A DNA stretch of 64,000 nucleotides from Fratercula arctica. Its lineage: Eukaryota > Chordata > Aves > Charadriiformes > Alcidae. This document shows positions 22,985-35,457 of the stretch, piece after piece. The position numbers and the translations under genes were made by a program. The DNA lies in NCBI GenBank assembly GCA_947846985.1, contig CANTUZ010000006.1:46498707-46562706 (forward strand), read 5' to 3'. A model generated the notes under the pieces. That model worked only from the letters and a program-made list of their open reading frames with translations, did not search any database and was not told the origin of the DNA. Every line of letters begins with the position of its first letter. Positions within the stretch are counted from its first letter, which is position 1.

Positions 22985-25955
22985 CGTGTTCCTGTGCACT
23001 TCCCATATAAATTACTGTATTACATGCAGCAACAAAGGATTATAAATGTTGGCTGGCACGCACTGAATTTATTTACAAGTTAAGTCTAATTTTATTTATA
23101 GTTCCAGTACAATCATCTCTGGTAGAAATATTTATGTTATCTGTACTTCTGGTCTGTTAAGAGTCTACCGCAATCATAAACACCGCTGAAAAATTATTCG
23201 CAGTTAGCAGGGTTTAAACTACCCATTATATCACTAGCTAGTGCCAATAAAATTTGGTGCTGGTTGATAAAGTTTCCTCAATGGAATAAATATATATTTG
23301 ACTTTCAAAATCTTTTCTGGGTTACACAGAGCGGGGGGTAAGAGAAGAGGGAAATGCCAGCCGGAGGGTTTGATATACTGAGGGCCAGATCTGCAGGTAG
23401 CAAGGAGCCGGGAGAGATCCGCGTCGGCTGGGAGGCAGCCCAAAGCACGCTGAAACTCTAACTAATAGCTTTAAGTTGTATCTTAGCAAAATGTTTCAAC
23501 CAAGTGGAGCTGCAGCAGCTAAGACGTACTCACTAACATCCTTCGCGACTCTCTACATGGAGTAGACCCAAGGGAAAAAATAATCTGCCTTGAAATTTTG
23601 GGCCCTGGTCACTGCTAAGGGAGGGAAATGGATTAGAGGAATCAGCTTTTGTTCACTGTTCGATTGCCACGATGGTAAACATGACATATATTCTCACACT
23701 GATGTGGCACAAGAAGCCAACCTGCTTAGGAGAAAACTAAGGACGGGAAGGTTAAATATGAATTAGTGAGATCAGACACTCATATATAGAAAATACTAAC
23801 TGGGAAGAAAATTTAACTAAATCTATATGAGCTGGAGTAAGACAGAAAAGGCAATACACTTTAACAGTCCCTGACAGGGTGAAAAGCTATTACTGCAAAA
23901 GAATATTTTAAAATCAAAACAATTACTTAAACCTACAGTATTATAATCAAGGCAAATGAAACTTTATCTTGATGTAATAAATCAGTGTAACTGAACTTCT
24001 TTTTACTCATTAGTAGACCTTTACTGTTTTAAACTGAGATGTGTCACAAAGTAGCACTGGAAATCACATGCCTCTTTCTAACAGAAAGCGGTAATAAAAG
24101 ATGACTATTCTACCAAATTATAATGAAGACAGATAACAGAGTGAATTATAAAACAAAGGTTATAGATAGAGACTGAGCCTTGTAGAGGTAATGACTTTTA
24201 ATTGGATTGAGTTTATCATATTTTCAGAGGTACAGCACAACCAGAAGAAAGGATTAGAATTATTTCCACATTTCATTATTTGGCATAATGAGAAAACAGA
24301 GGGAGGTCCACATCCCTGATGTGTTTGGTAAGCCACAGGAGACATTGAACATGTCAGTATCTGGTAGAGTACGGTCCCGAGACACAAATGCATTCGCTCC
24401 CTTATAATGCACCGAAGTGTAATCACTTGAAAAAAAAAAAAAAAAAAAGAAAAAGGAAAAAAAAAAGCCAGGTCATGAAGTTTTGAAACAAAAGTGCACT
24501 ATGAGGAAAAAGGAATTTAACCCCTTCCTGCCAGCAGCCACTTTAGCACAGCCTACAAACAGCCATACATCTGCTTTGGGAAGCTGAGCAATTCTCACTC
24601 TAAGCATCAATAGACTAAAAAAAAACCAAACTAAAACAAAACAAAACAAAATTGGTGCAGGCTGGGCCACTCCATCCCCTCTCTCACGCCTGTATAGTCA
24701 CACCATCACAGCAAAAAGGCCGAGGGGAAACCATCAGGGAGTGGACCTGCCCTGGCTGAATCCCAGAGGGATGCCCTGCCTGCACTCCACTTGGGAAGAG
24801 TACGGGACGTGGACCACAGGGGAACAGGCAGCTAGGGATGAAGGAGCAAGAGCTGAGGGGTTATCGGAGAAGGCCCAATGGACACGGCAGGGTACCAATG
24901 ATGTACCTGTTCGCATGCTATACCCAAGTATTTCAGGGAGGGCTGGAGTTTCGGGGTGTTGCCTCTGGAAAACAGCTGCCGTAGAGCAGAGACAGAAGGT
25001 TTTGCACCAGCAGCCAGACAGCTTTTTAATTATGCAATTACAATGAGAGAATCTTAATTATATTTGAGTGACACGGTGATACACTGTAGTTAAGTCCTTG
25101 AAACACTAACAGAAGTACTCATAACAAATACACTAATCAGGAAAAGTATCAAATAATTAATCCTACGATACTGTCCACTTCAAAAACTCAAGGTCTGGCA
25201 AGACTGGTTTCCAGCATTTGTTTGCAAGGAGATACAAGGCCACAATTTTTCCTGCAAATGACTTCTCAGCAGCATGTGCTGTAGTTATATCTCCACAAGG
25301 TCACCCAGTAACAAGCAGGATGTACTTAGCTGATTGGAAAATCATGAATCTTAAAAGCAACTATACTTCATCTCACACACGCGGGTGTATTCTGCGTCAT
25401 TCTGTAGGGCATCAGTGTACGTTTACATTCAACCTGTTTGGATGAGTAAAGTCATCATATTTTTTACAAAAAAAAAAACCCTTTGGGGGAATTTTATTTG
25501 ATCATATGGAGGAACACTTTTATTCCTGCATGACAACATTGTTTCGGGTGGGATTATTCCAAGACATGGATGACAATTCTTCCCCATTTGTCTCCATGAA
25601 AACTAGGGCCTTGTCTGGCACGCATAGCTTTGACAAGTTCTTCTCATCAGTATCTCACTCAACACAACGTACAAGATTTCAGAGTGCAAGAATCTTTCCT
25701 TGTTTCGTTTTACCAGCAAGAAAGCGTTCTGAACTGATTTATCTACATTATCTCCGCTGATCCCACTTCACCCTTTGCTCTAGACACTGCCTGTTCCTCC
25801 AGCCACTTCTGCAGCTTGTTCCGACAAACCAAATTCTACCTGTCCCAGATGCTCATTTTAAATAAGCACTTATTAATTTTTAACATCAATAAAATATACT
25901 TGCGTTTCCCAGCACATTTCAGAAGGTGGGTCTGTCCCAGAAAACTTGGGATTTA
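22985..25955. other. Unassigned intronic sequence
   Basis: AT-rich between about 22985 and 24470, with enhancer-like segments near 23040-23190 but no clear motif cluster. A GC-richer patch lies at 24700-25000. Apart from the A-run at 24430, no repeat was recognised. Confidence 0.5.
24430..24467 (+). repeat. A19 run with G interruptions
   Basis: Nineteen As are followed by GAAAAAGGAAAAAAAAAA. Low complexity. Confidence 0.88.
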
Positions 25956-25959
25956 TGGG

Positions 25960-26002
25960 ATACCTTAAAGTCAGTGGGACTTTTGCCAGTGACTTTAATG
26001 AA
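25960..26002. repeat. Hairpin palindrome of the same dispersed family
   Basis: The left arm TTAAAGTCAGTGG (25965-25977) and the right arm CCAGTGACTTTAA (25986-25998) pair at 12 of 13 positions around the 8-base loop GACTTTTG. The loop wording ('ggacttttgcca') is typical of the dispersed palindromic repeat also seen near 15.3, 30.9, 31.3 and 57.5 kb. Confidence 0.55.
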
Positions 26003-26229
26003 ATGATAATTTCAGCGGTGATGCGGGTAAGGTTTGTCAGTGAAACTGATAGCATTTATTGCAGGCATCCAAGCACAGGCAGGAAAAAAAGCTACTTGCT
26101 GCCTACAGCAAGCCCCAGAGTCCATGGCAGTATGACTTTAAACAAGGACGGAGGCAAAAGAAAACTACACCCGTTAAGTACACTTACAATTCTCCATCGC
26201 CTTTCTGAGACAGTTTATTTTTTCTAGAA

Positions 26230-27280
26230 AGTGTGGCAGGGCATATATGAAAGTGTGATGAGCTACAAGGATTTGTAGCAATTATTTTCCTTGGCCTTTG
26301 TATAAGAGGACGGGGGGGAAGCGCTAGGCTTTTGGCAACCAAACCACCCAAACGAGGGCCCGGCCCTTCCATCACCATGGTGCTTCTTGCACTCCTTCAG
26401 CCTGGCTGAAGGATGCTGCTCTGCCTCACTGCCAGCGACCGCAGCTCCTGCCCCGTGCCCTGTCGGCGTCCTCTGCTATGGGAAGGTGTTTGAAAAACAG
26501 CGATTCCCCTGAAAACCCTTCATTTTCTCACCACTCTCTCCCCATTTCTTTCTCTTCCCGCTCTTCTCAGAACTGCTTCATTTTCTTTTCCATGTTGTCA
26601 CCAAAAAAAAAAAAAAGAATAAAAATCCAAACCCCAAATATTACAGCTTTGAGAGTTTCGCTGAGCAGTCAGGAGTCTTGTTTTAAAAGGAAAAGTGTTT
26701 GCAGAAATTAGGCAAATACAGGATGTTGTCACCTCTTCCCTATAAAATTGTTCCTCCTGCAATTTAGAAACTTCTCTGAGAGTGTTTGGCTGGCTGTATT
26801 TTCACCCAGCACGTCTCTGAAGGGTAAAGCTCTCCGTGGGTTGACTGCTTTGAGGTTTTCAACACTATCTGAGAGTTTTCCACTCTTGCTTCTCTCCCCA
26901 GCTGCTGGTCCGCAGCCGACGCCGGGAAGTGCCTGCTCCCTCTTTAACAAGTATTTGCAACCTCAGCCAAAAAATACCCTTCACTTGGATGCAGAGTAAC
27001 ACCTCCCTCCGTTCACCCCCTTTTCCTCTTTCTTTGGAGGAAAATGAGCAAAATTGGTTTCATTCATCTGCGTTGCTGCTCTCTCAGGGAAAACCTTTCC
27101 CCCGCAGCTCTCAGGGACCAGGAGCCCAATTGCCAATGGTGCCCCTGTCTCACGTGTTGGAGGCCACCACACAAGCCCAACCTTCACGGACAGAGATGTT
27201 AGAGACACAGAAACCATTGGGGAGTTTTTGACCAGCAGAGACCAGAGTATTTCAAGACCACCTAGTTAAATAAAAAGATC
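26230..27280. other. Unassigned, locally GC-rich sequence
   Basis: GC-rich at 26340-26480 but with few CpGs, so not a convincing promoter island. An A14 run sits at 26603. Open frames of 70-100 codons overlap on both strands near 26730-27270 without recognisable homology. Confidence 0.45.
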
Positions 27281-27284
27281 AAGA

Positions 27285-27353
27285 AGATATTTCTTGGGGG
27301 TTGGAACTAGATGATCTTTAAGGTCCCTTCCAACCTGAACCATTCTGTGATGC
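27285..27353 (+). repeat. CR1 LINE 3' tail fragment
   Basis: This carries the CR1 3' UTR signature: TTGGAACTAGATGATCTTTA, then 'AAGGTCCCTTCCAACCTGAA', ending ATTCTGTGATG. Only about the last 70 bases are present, so it is strongly 5'-truncated. Confidence 0.88.
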
Positions 27354-27787
27354 CAGCACACGCAGGACTAAAAGGAAAGACCTCCTGGGCTCTCATCTCC
27401 ATGGTCTAATCAAGCCATGGAACCTTTGCTTATTCTGGGAATGAATAGCTCTGACATTGCACACTCGGTTGCTTTCACAAAAATATCCAGTAACGAATTC
27501 TCCCATTCCCTCTTGAGTTTCCCATTTCTTCCACGGGATCATATTATCTCATTTGCCTCAGATGAGCCCCATGGCAAATAGCTCATCTCTCCCCAGTGCT
27601 TTGAAAATGCAAAGCAGGACAGTATGGAAATGCTAAGTGTTCTCCTAGCACCAGTAGCCTCTTGTAAGGCGGGAGGAGTGACAGTCCTTATTCTGATCAC
27701 ATCCCCCCTCCAAAATCAACAGTGACACCAGTGTGAAACCAGAACGAGACCCCTGCTGTGAAACAGTTAACATCAGTTAGATCTATT

Positions 27788-27794
<7 letters not shown>

Positions 27795-27821
<27 letters not shown>

Positions 27822-27845
27822 AGAAAGAAAGAAAGAAAGAAAAAG
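27795..27845 (+). repeat. A24 run followed by (GAAA)n
   Basis: Twenty-four As (27795-27818) run into six GAAA units ending near 27844. This pattern is typical of a microsatellite that grew out of an A-run. Confidence 0.92.
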
Positions 27846-27959
27846 AGTAGGACTACAGTTTATTTTACATGGCTTCCTGGTCAAAGCCTCAAACGTTTTG
27901 TAGATATTTATTGATATATATTAACTGTAAAGAAAGTTAACTGCTAATGTAATTTATTC

Positions 27960-29340
27960 CACTCTTTGTTCCGTACACCTTGTATCGCTTTCTATGAAGC
28001 TGTTGATCTTGGAGAAGCAGAGGGGTCCTGGTGAGGCGCTAGCAGAGAGCAATAAATCAGCACTCTGAAAGCTTCTGGTTCATCCCAATAACTTGGAAGC
28101 AAATTTGAAAAATAATCTCCCCCAGCCTCCCAGCTCCCAGCCCAAACTAGCAATCTTCACGAGTTCTATTGTTTTCATGTGCAGGGCTGATATATGACAG
28201 CTTAAATAAATACATAGCACTTAACGGACCAAATTCAGCCTCGGTGTAATTGGATGCCGTGCCATTAGGGACCTTGGCCCAGGCAGCGCGCTCTGTCCCA
28301 AAGGATCGCAGAGGACCCTACAAGCTCAAACTAACATGCGGTTGTTATATACTTTAATTCTACTTACTATGTCACTACGGACTAATCTTCTGTTATAGAG
28401 TACTTAACTATACATCTATTTATGTTTACGGACATGGATTTAAGTACTGTTTATAATGACAAGAATGTATATATACAAAATGTATATGTAATATAATATT
28501 ATATATATACACAGAGACACATCCTAAATCATGGAAGTCATGGAGTCCTTGAGCAAAAATGGCTTGAAGACTATTTTTTTTTTATGTGAGGAAAATAACG
28601 TGGCTTTTCCCAACATTGTTGAGAATGACCTGAATTCCTTTTTTTCCAAAATAAATCCAAAAATGCTCAGAAATTTTCGGGCTAGACTGTTATGCTTCCC
28701 AAAGCCACAAGTGGTCACAAAGGAGCTCTTTTGTAAGATACCCTTCCCCGTAGCACCAGTGTCTGTACTGGGAGAGCAGAGCAAGGCAGGAGCAATGTGG
28801 GCTGCGCGTGCTCAAGCAGCAGCGATGCCTTTGCTGCTCGTGGAAGAGTTTTTTTCTGAGCGAGGAAGTGGAAGCAACAAGTTGCGTTTTGAACTTTCCC
28901 TGGTAAGCTCACGTGAAGCTGAAGTCAAATAAAAGCAACTCTTCCTAGAGCACTTTTCAAAGCAGACATCAAACTGGTTTGTGGCTGACCTTCGCCGCGC
29001 TCCCAGGAACCTTAATTCAGCAAGTTAGGTAAGGCCATGCTTAATTCCAAGCACGTCAGAGGAAAAAAAATAAAATATATATAAGTATTATTGTGAGGAC
29101 ATGCTGAAAGAGGGCTCAGTGCACAACCATGCCTATGCCTCACCTGTGGCTAGACTTCAGCCACATGGGTGAACACAACTGATCCACAGTTACAAATAAA
29201 ATCGGTGGCAAGTTTAGGAAATAAGCAAGTTGTCTGGACTCAGCATCCCTCATTGCTTCCCTACAGAACCCCAGTCCGGCTGCTCTGCAGAGCGTTTGCT
29301 CATGGTTTGCGTAGGGACCACAGCCCACATGGGAAAAGCT
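27960..29340. other. Unassigned intronic sequence
   Basis: Contains an AT-rich (TA/ATATAT) patch around 28465-28512 and the half palindromic element at 28226. The plus-strand open frame at 28531-28932 (133 codons) has no recognised domain. Confidence 0.45.
28226..28272. repeat. Half copy of a palindromic element
   Basis: GGACCAAATTCAGCCTCGGT followed by GTAATTGGATG and GTGCCATTAGGG resembles the left end ('gggccaaattcagccct') and core of the element described at 22891. The matching right end is not evident. Confidence 0.38.
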
Positions 29341-29342
29341 GG

Positions 29343-29434
29343 AGTGAGCATCCATCGTGCAAAGTGAGCACCCATCGTGCAAAGTGAGCACCCATCGTGC
29401 AAAGTGAGCACCCATCGTGCAAAGTGAGCATCCA
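29343..29434. repeat. 20-bp minisatellite, 4.6 copies
   Basis: Four full units of AGTGAGCACCCATCGTGCAA start at 29343, 29363, 29383 and 29403, with a partial fifth from 29423 to 29434. The three inner units are identical. The first unit and the partial last one carry T instead of C at the ninth base. Because 20 is not a multiple of three, the array reads through all frames with a 20-residue period, and the resulting open frames are not evidence of coding. Confidence 0.95.
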
Positions 29435-29439
29435 AAGAG

Positions 29440-30910
29440 CTCTAAAGCGACGACTGAAATCTGGGGAGCCTTGCACAAGAGCCCACATTGGGTAGAGGGA
29501 TAAGCTGTGTTTTAGGACCGGGGCTAAGGAGAGGTCAGCTGGAGGAAGAGGGGTTAAGGGCCAAGCCTGGCTATGGGATTCCTCTCCCAGGTGCCGTGCT
29601 CAGGGCTGGCTGTGCCCCTCCTCGCACCACCCCGTCCCACTTTCCCCACTGGAGCCATCGCCAGTTTTCTCCAAGATCCGCAGGGTCTCACACGTACGAA
29701 CTTCAAAGGGAGCACAACCGACAGCCCAAAGCTTGAGCTACACTTCCCAAAACGCAAAAAAATTCAGAACCAAGTGCTGCTGGCTGAATGGAGATTTGGT
29801 CGATTAGAAAGTGCCTGCAAAAAGCACATCTCCAGGGCTGAGACCACCAGAGATGCTGCCCAGTCCCCAGACTGGGCTGACAGACTCCCACCGTGCAGGA
29901 GAGCCCGTTTCCATTCCCTGCTGCCCACCAGGGACTTCATCTCAGGGCTAACTTTGTCTTCTCTCACTAGAGGCCAGACCCCCGGCACTGATACACCCAC
30001 AGGGAATTTTGCAGGAGAAAAAGAGCTCGCCGTCGTTTTTGTCCAGGTATTTTAGCTGAACGGGATAGACCAAATAAATACCATTTGTTGTTTAAAGTGC
30101 AAATCCCGGCAACTGCTCAACTGCTTTGAACGGGAGCATTTGGTAGTTGACACATCTACGGATGTTTTAAATCATAAGGGCATCCACTCCATTTTGGTTT
30201 TAATGTGTTTGTGTGTGAAGTTCTTTGTCATTCCAGCCCACCTGTCTCAGAGCACAGAAATCGAAAACAGGAGTAACTCTCGAATTTCACCTCAATTTAA
30301 TCCATCACAGAAAGCGGACTGGGTTTGCACTGTATGAAAAAAAAAAAACAAAACAAAACCCCACACCAGGACATTTAAACAAAGTGACACAGATCATCAG
30401 CAGATCAACTGAAAATGACAGCTCAATCAAACAAACGTACGTTGAGAATTTCCACAGGGTAGCTCTAGCTGCAGCCAAACCAAATTTGTTTAGTATACAT
30501 AAGTTAGCTGCTTAGAAACATTCAGTATGCTGCTAGCCAGATGATGACTTTCCCAGATAAACATCTATTTAACCAAATATCCCCCCCACCCATGAAAGTG
30601 CTAGCAGAGATTTGATGTATTCTCCTACTCTCTTAAAAATATGACTTTCCTCCAGTGGCAGGCTGGTACCGACCCACCTAAGTAAAAATAACTAAACACT
30701 CCTTTAAAAGAGTGTTATAACCACCAAAAGGTAGGCAAAACTCTATAACTCTGATGGAGTGCTTCTGGCTGCAAATAAATTCACAAAGTGGCATTAGGGT
30801 GAAATACAAATTACGAACTTGGGAAGCGCCGGAGAAAACTGTGCATCCTGTGCCATATATCAAATATCCGGAGAGGAGGGGATTTGCCTGATTCTTCTTT
30901 TAAAGCAAGG
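29440..30910. other. Unassigned intronic sequence
   Basis: GC-rich next to the minisatellite (29480-30010), with a 160-codon plus-strand open frame at 29573-30055 that overlaps equally long shadows on the other strand and matches nothing I know. After 30060 the sequence is AT-rich and featureless. Confidence 0.45.
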
Positions 30911-30914
30911 TATT

Positions 30915-30960
30915 CTTCCTGAAATCAATGACAAATCTCCTATTGATTCCAGAGGTGCCA
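30915..30960. repeat. Palindromic element, dispersed family
   Basis: TGAAATCAATG and TATTGATTCCA form inverted arms around ACAAATCTCC, followed by GAGGTGCCA. The arm and loop wording parallels the copy at 25960, with the loop on the opposite strand. Confidence 0.5.
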
Positions 30961-31207
30961 CATAAAGCTTCCACTGAGGAAATATATTGGTAAGAGCTCC
31001 CCTCTGCGATCCCTCCCTGCTTTACAGCAGCTTTTCTGCGGTATTATTTACTAACAGGAGAAGTGGCAAAAATAGTTTTCAAGGTTAGAAAGTCATTTGG
31101 CAAATTTAGTTTAGAGTTCATTAAAATACATGTGAAGTTTCTGCCAAAATCAGATGCCTGAGTAAAGGAGGCTTCGGTTCAGACAACAGCAGCGCTCCCT
31201 GCTCTTG

Positions 31208-31290
31208 GCAAAATCAAGGGGACTCCATCGGACTTGAGCCAGACTAGAAGGACATGGTCCACATCCACTGAAATCAGTGGCCAAAAGCCC
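31208..31290. repeat. Palindromic element, dispersed family, with two arms
   Basis: CCACTGAAATCAGTGG at 31265-31280 is a palindrome with a mismatch only at its centre, followed by CCAAAAGCCC. Just upstream, AATCAAGGGGACTCCATCGG continuing into ACTTGAGCC (31210-31242) is a diverged version of the same unit. Together they suggest one eroded element of about 80 bases. Confidence 0.48.
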
Positions 31291-31533
31291 ACCTGAGGTG
31301 AAAAAGGCAGATATTATTTAGGGTAACAGCTCCACTGTTTTAGGGAGCCCAGGAGCAGTGGCCAGCTCGCTGGTCACCCAGCACGTGTACACACATCTCT
31401 ACGTGTGCATATACGTGTTGGCAGGGTCATCGCGCACCTATATTACTTTAAACTGACTAGGTGATTGCAAACAACCAGCTAATTTCTCTTGCAATGTAAA
31501 TTATAATTTTGGGGAGAGCCGTTTTGTTGTGGG

Positions 31534-31550
31534 TTTTTTTTTTTTTTTTT
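31534..31550 (+). repeat. T17 run
   Basis: This is the longest T-run on the plus strand in the window. It is preceded by GTTGTGGG. Confidence 0.88.
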
Positions 31551-31554
31551 GCTT

Positions 31555-34500
31555 CCGATTTGTTAAAATAAATAGATTCAAAAAATAAAAGCTAAGCAAT
31601 ACGCATCCAACTCTTCAAAGTTCTGTCAAACAAAAGAGTGACTATAAAGCACGTTTTCTGATGGACATCTGCTTACTATTTAATATCCGCATACAGAATA
31701 TTTACAAAAAAAACCCCAAGTGCAACAAATTAGGAGGCCTGTGATGCTGGTGCATCCCCAGGAGCGGTGTTTACACAACAATCAGAGCGATGTGTGACGG
31801 CGATGGAGAGAATAGATGCTTACAGATTTGTCATAACTTATTTCCTGGGGAAAAAAAAGGCACCAAAAAGTGGGTTGTAAGTGGTCTGACAACCTTAAAC
31901 AACTAGCATCCAGCCAGGAGGCTGCCCGAGAAAGCCAAAACCAACTACACTGCTCCGGCAGTAAGAGATAAATGTAGTTTTCCAGCCTCTCATTGCAGAG
32001 GAGGAGGCCAAGCTGCCCATGTTTAAATGCAGAAACCTCAGTGTCCTGCTCTCATCACCAGTGGCAGAGCCCCACAGACCCCGTGAGATGAATAAAATGA
32101 AGAAGACGGGACCTAAAGTGGAAGATTCTCATAGGGCTGGGGGGTAAAAAATGAAAAAAAAATAAAATAAAATAAAAAAAATCCCCTAAGTGCTGCTTTT
32201 CCAGCCTGGTGCCCACAGTTTGCTGTACACTGTTGAATACCGTGGGATTTCTTTGAAAAGTCTCCATTTTGCGGGAGTTTAACTCAGAGATTCCGAGTGC
32301 ATAATCACACTTTTGCCAGAGTTTGCAAGTTGACATATTGCTGGGGAAGGAAAACCTGGGAAGTAGGGATTAAAACCAGCAAAATTCAAAGTATTAACCC
32401 CATGAAGGGTTCCCGCTGGAGAGTGGCTTTGGAAAGCCACGTTTCTCCCAGCACAAAAGAGCCACCTGATGATACAGAGTGGACATCACAACGCTCAGAG
32501 CTCGTATTATTTTTCAGTGACGCAGGATTATTTTTTCCTCTTTTCCCCTTCCACTTCCCCTGAAAACAGCACGCAGAAAAACAAGCTAAACACGCGCATA
32601 CAATGGCGAAATTTAAACAAGATGTAATCTTGCAAATTAACACTCAGAAGAGAAGCAACCATAAAAATAAATAGGAAAAGGGGCTTAGACAAATTAACCT
32701 GGACTACCCGGGAACAACAACAACAAAAACAACTAAACACAATAACAACCCCCCATGAAACAACAGCCAAAAAAGATGATTTGGTAAGTTTTCTTTGATT
32801 TTAGCAGTGTGGCTGTTTCCAAATTGTATGTCTGGAGATGCAAACCAATTCAGAAAACATCCGTGCAGCTCCTGAGCGTTGCTCTCCTCTTTCTCTCTAA
32901 TCCCAACCTACAACCGACACATAAAATACGATTCCCGACAAGTTGAGCTGAACTCGTGACAACAAACGCATTGAGAAGAGCGACGCAGATTATCGCTGGT
33001 AGCGGATTTCAGTTCTTACAGGGAAACCAAAGATCAGACTGTAAAATCTTCATGCTCAGTTGCCGAGTGGTTTGTCACTTAAATCCAATTTCAGTTGTGT
33101 GAATTAAGCAATTTCATTCTTGGTGAGTTGAACACACCAGTGCAAAGAACCAAACAGGGCATATAACCAGCAAAGATAATTCTCGTCCAACTGTTCACTG
33201 AAGAAACTATACCAAGGACTTATTATATATACATGGAAATCTTTTCTGTCTCTTTTTTTGTTTTGTTTTTTTACCAGTGGCCTGGCTCCTTAAGGTGCTG
33301 AGCATTTCTCCTGCCCGTAGTAGGAGTCCAGAAAACCACGCAGCTGCCTCAAAGCTCAACAACCAAACCAGAAAACTTTCAACTGCTTCCAAGTTTTGCG
33401 ATTTCTCTAGTTCCATTAGGAACTGTCAGTAACGTTGCTCATCGCATTTAAAACCCTGCTTCAGGGCTAATTTAACCCAGTCCGGAATAGAACTGAATCA
33501 GCTCGTAGTGGGTTATCGATAAGCTTAATATGAATAGAAATCGACTGTAGAAGCTAACACTGATAGGAGTGAGAAGCAAGAAACTCTGCTTCATAACCAC
33601 GACCAACACAGAGAGATCTGCAGAAATCAAAGCACAGGATGCACTATGGTTTCCACTGCATTCCTCAGACTCAGAGATCTGCCAATATTTTGCACGTAAG
33701 CATGCGGACCTTCAAAAGAGCCGATTCTGTCCCAAGAAAGTACAAAACAATCACTACAAAGGAAAGTAATGAAAAATCCTCCTCCTGAACAAACATGCCG
33801 TAAAAATACAGTGTAAATCATAAAACCCAAATGAAAACAACCACTCCTCCCCCAAAATTGCCCAAATAATGGGATGAGGAAGTTTTCACTGATTAGATTA
33901 AATACTGTGAAGCACTTTCAAACTCCAGTAACAAACTACTCCACTTTAAAAGCAGTGACAGAAAGCAATTCACGACACAGGGAGCAATTCAGGCATACAC
34001 AGAGGCAAAGCAAGGCCTGATGCAGAGCCCTTGGGCATGGAAAAGGCTTCTCAAAAGCGAGCCACCTTGGATAACTCCGCTCTCGGGGTTTACTGCTCAG
34101 GTCAGCGGAAGAAAAATGAGGCTAACAAATGTTTTTGAAAACGCCAGTTCTTGAAAGCAGAATTATGACGCTGAGGACCGAGCACCATCAAGCACAGAAC
34201 TCCGGCATCGCAGCTTGAGACAAAACGCCAGACCCTCACACAAAGCACCTCTCTAAGATTATTTCCCCAACTCAGCAGAGAATATAGTGAAACAGGTCAT
34301 ACATCACAGGAGTAAAACAACCTGATGCTCAGGAATGAAATTCCTTGAGACAAAGGGTCTCCACATCTATTCTACCCCACCGGCTCGCAATGTCAAATAT
34401 CTCAATCTTACAAGGGGTCAGCTTCCTACCCCTCGGTCTACCATGTTCAACCTGCTAAAATGAGTTTCTTTACTGTCTTTTGCCTCGAGATATTTTCATC

Positions 34501-34905
34501 CTTTGTGGTTTTCCTTTTAAGCACACGAAAACCAACAAAACGGGTGGATTCCTCTGATCCACAGCCAAAGGTGTTACAAACATGGGTGCAACACCAAGGA
34601 ATCCATGCCCGCTATTATACATCCACCAAGAGTATCATGGTGGCCTGGTCTACCAGGATGCTGGAGCACCAACACGGTGTTTGGAGGCACCTTTCACACA
34701 GCTCTGCTGGCAGATTGTCTTCACTCCATTGCTCCTATGGAGGAGGTAGTCTTCTCTTGTACTCCTCTTATTGCTAGAAAGCTCATTTCTGGCCTCAGAA
34801 TATTCATGGGCACTTTATTGCCAATTTGTACTTGTTCCAGCACTGTCCTTTAGCTTAAATGGTTTGCTGGGTGTGCTTATCACCTTTGGTATCAGTCGTG
34901 ACCTC
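31555..34905. other. Unassigned intronic sequence
   Basis: Mostly unique AT-leaning sequence with short A-rich stretches at 32155-32180. The portion 34390-34905 may be part of an old retroelement ending at 34985. Confidence 0.45.
32715..32752 (+). repeat. (CAA)n-like tract
   Basis: AACAACAACAACAAAAACAA and following A/C-rich bases form a degenerate trinucleotide repeat. Confidence 0.7.
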
Positions 34906-34909
34906 CATC

Positions 34910-34985
34910 AGCCTTCATTTTCCTCAGCTAAACAAGCCAAGCTTTTTAGCCTGTTCTTGTATGCAATTATCAATCATCAGCTGTT
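34910..34985 (-). repeat. Ancient CR1/L3-like fragment
   Basis: The stretch with CCTCAGCTAAACAAGCCAAG followed by CTTTTTAGCCTGTTCTTGTA resembles, on the reverse strand, the CR1/L3 block read as 'aggctgaacaagcccaactctctcagcctttcctcat'-type sequence in many old copies. The flanking 34390-34910 may belong to the same old insertion but cannot be assigned by eye. The match is from memory and is diverged. Confidence 0.4.
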
Positions 34986-35402
34986 CAATTAGAGCTGATG
35001 CAACTCTAACACCAAGCAGCCTCAAAACAGGAGATATCATCCCAGCCACTGCGACAGAGACAACGCAAAGTTGTGTCGAGAGCAAATATACAATTAATTC
35101 ATAAATCAGGAGAGAAAGCAAGGGCAAGAGGAGAATTGAAAGCAGCATCTCCCCTTTCAGTGGGTTAACTGTGACTTCCTCCCACGTTGCTGCAGAAATC
35201 GCATCCAGGACAAGTTGCTCTTAGGAAGCAATTACAGGGAAGCAGCAGTGCAGAAGATGGATCTGTTTCTCAGCTCTTCCACATGTCACTTCTAAGGAAG
35301 GAGCTGGTCACGTGGCTCACAACTTCAAATCTAAATGTCTCCAAAGGAAAACGTCCCTAAATGTGAATATTATCCACTGGCCACGTAGGATCTCAACTTA
35401 TG

Positions 35403-35457
35403 CAAAAAAAAAAACCAAAAAAACCCCACAAAACAAAAAAAAAAAAAACAAGAACAA
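35403..35457 (+). repeat. A/C-rich low-complexity tract
   Basis: A-runs broken by CC, CCCC and CAAAAC. No further structure is seen. Confidence 0.85.

Noticed and set aside
28531..28932. 133-codon plus-strand open frame
   Set aside because: No recognised domain and no exon signals.
29140..29488. Repeat protein suggested by open frames over the minisatellite
   Set aside because: The 20-bp unit cycles through all three frames, so the periodic peptide is an artefact of the DNA repeat.
29573..30055. 160-codon plus-strand open frame
   Set aside because: It lies in locally GC-rich DNA with equally long overlapping frames on the other strand and no recognisable homology.
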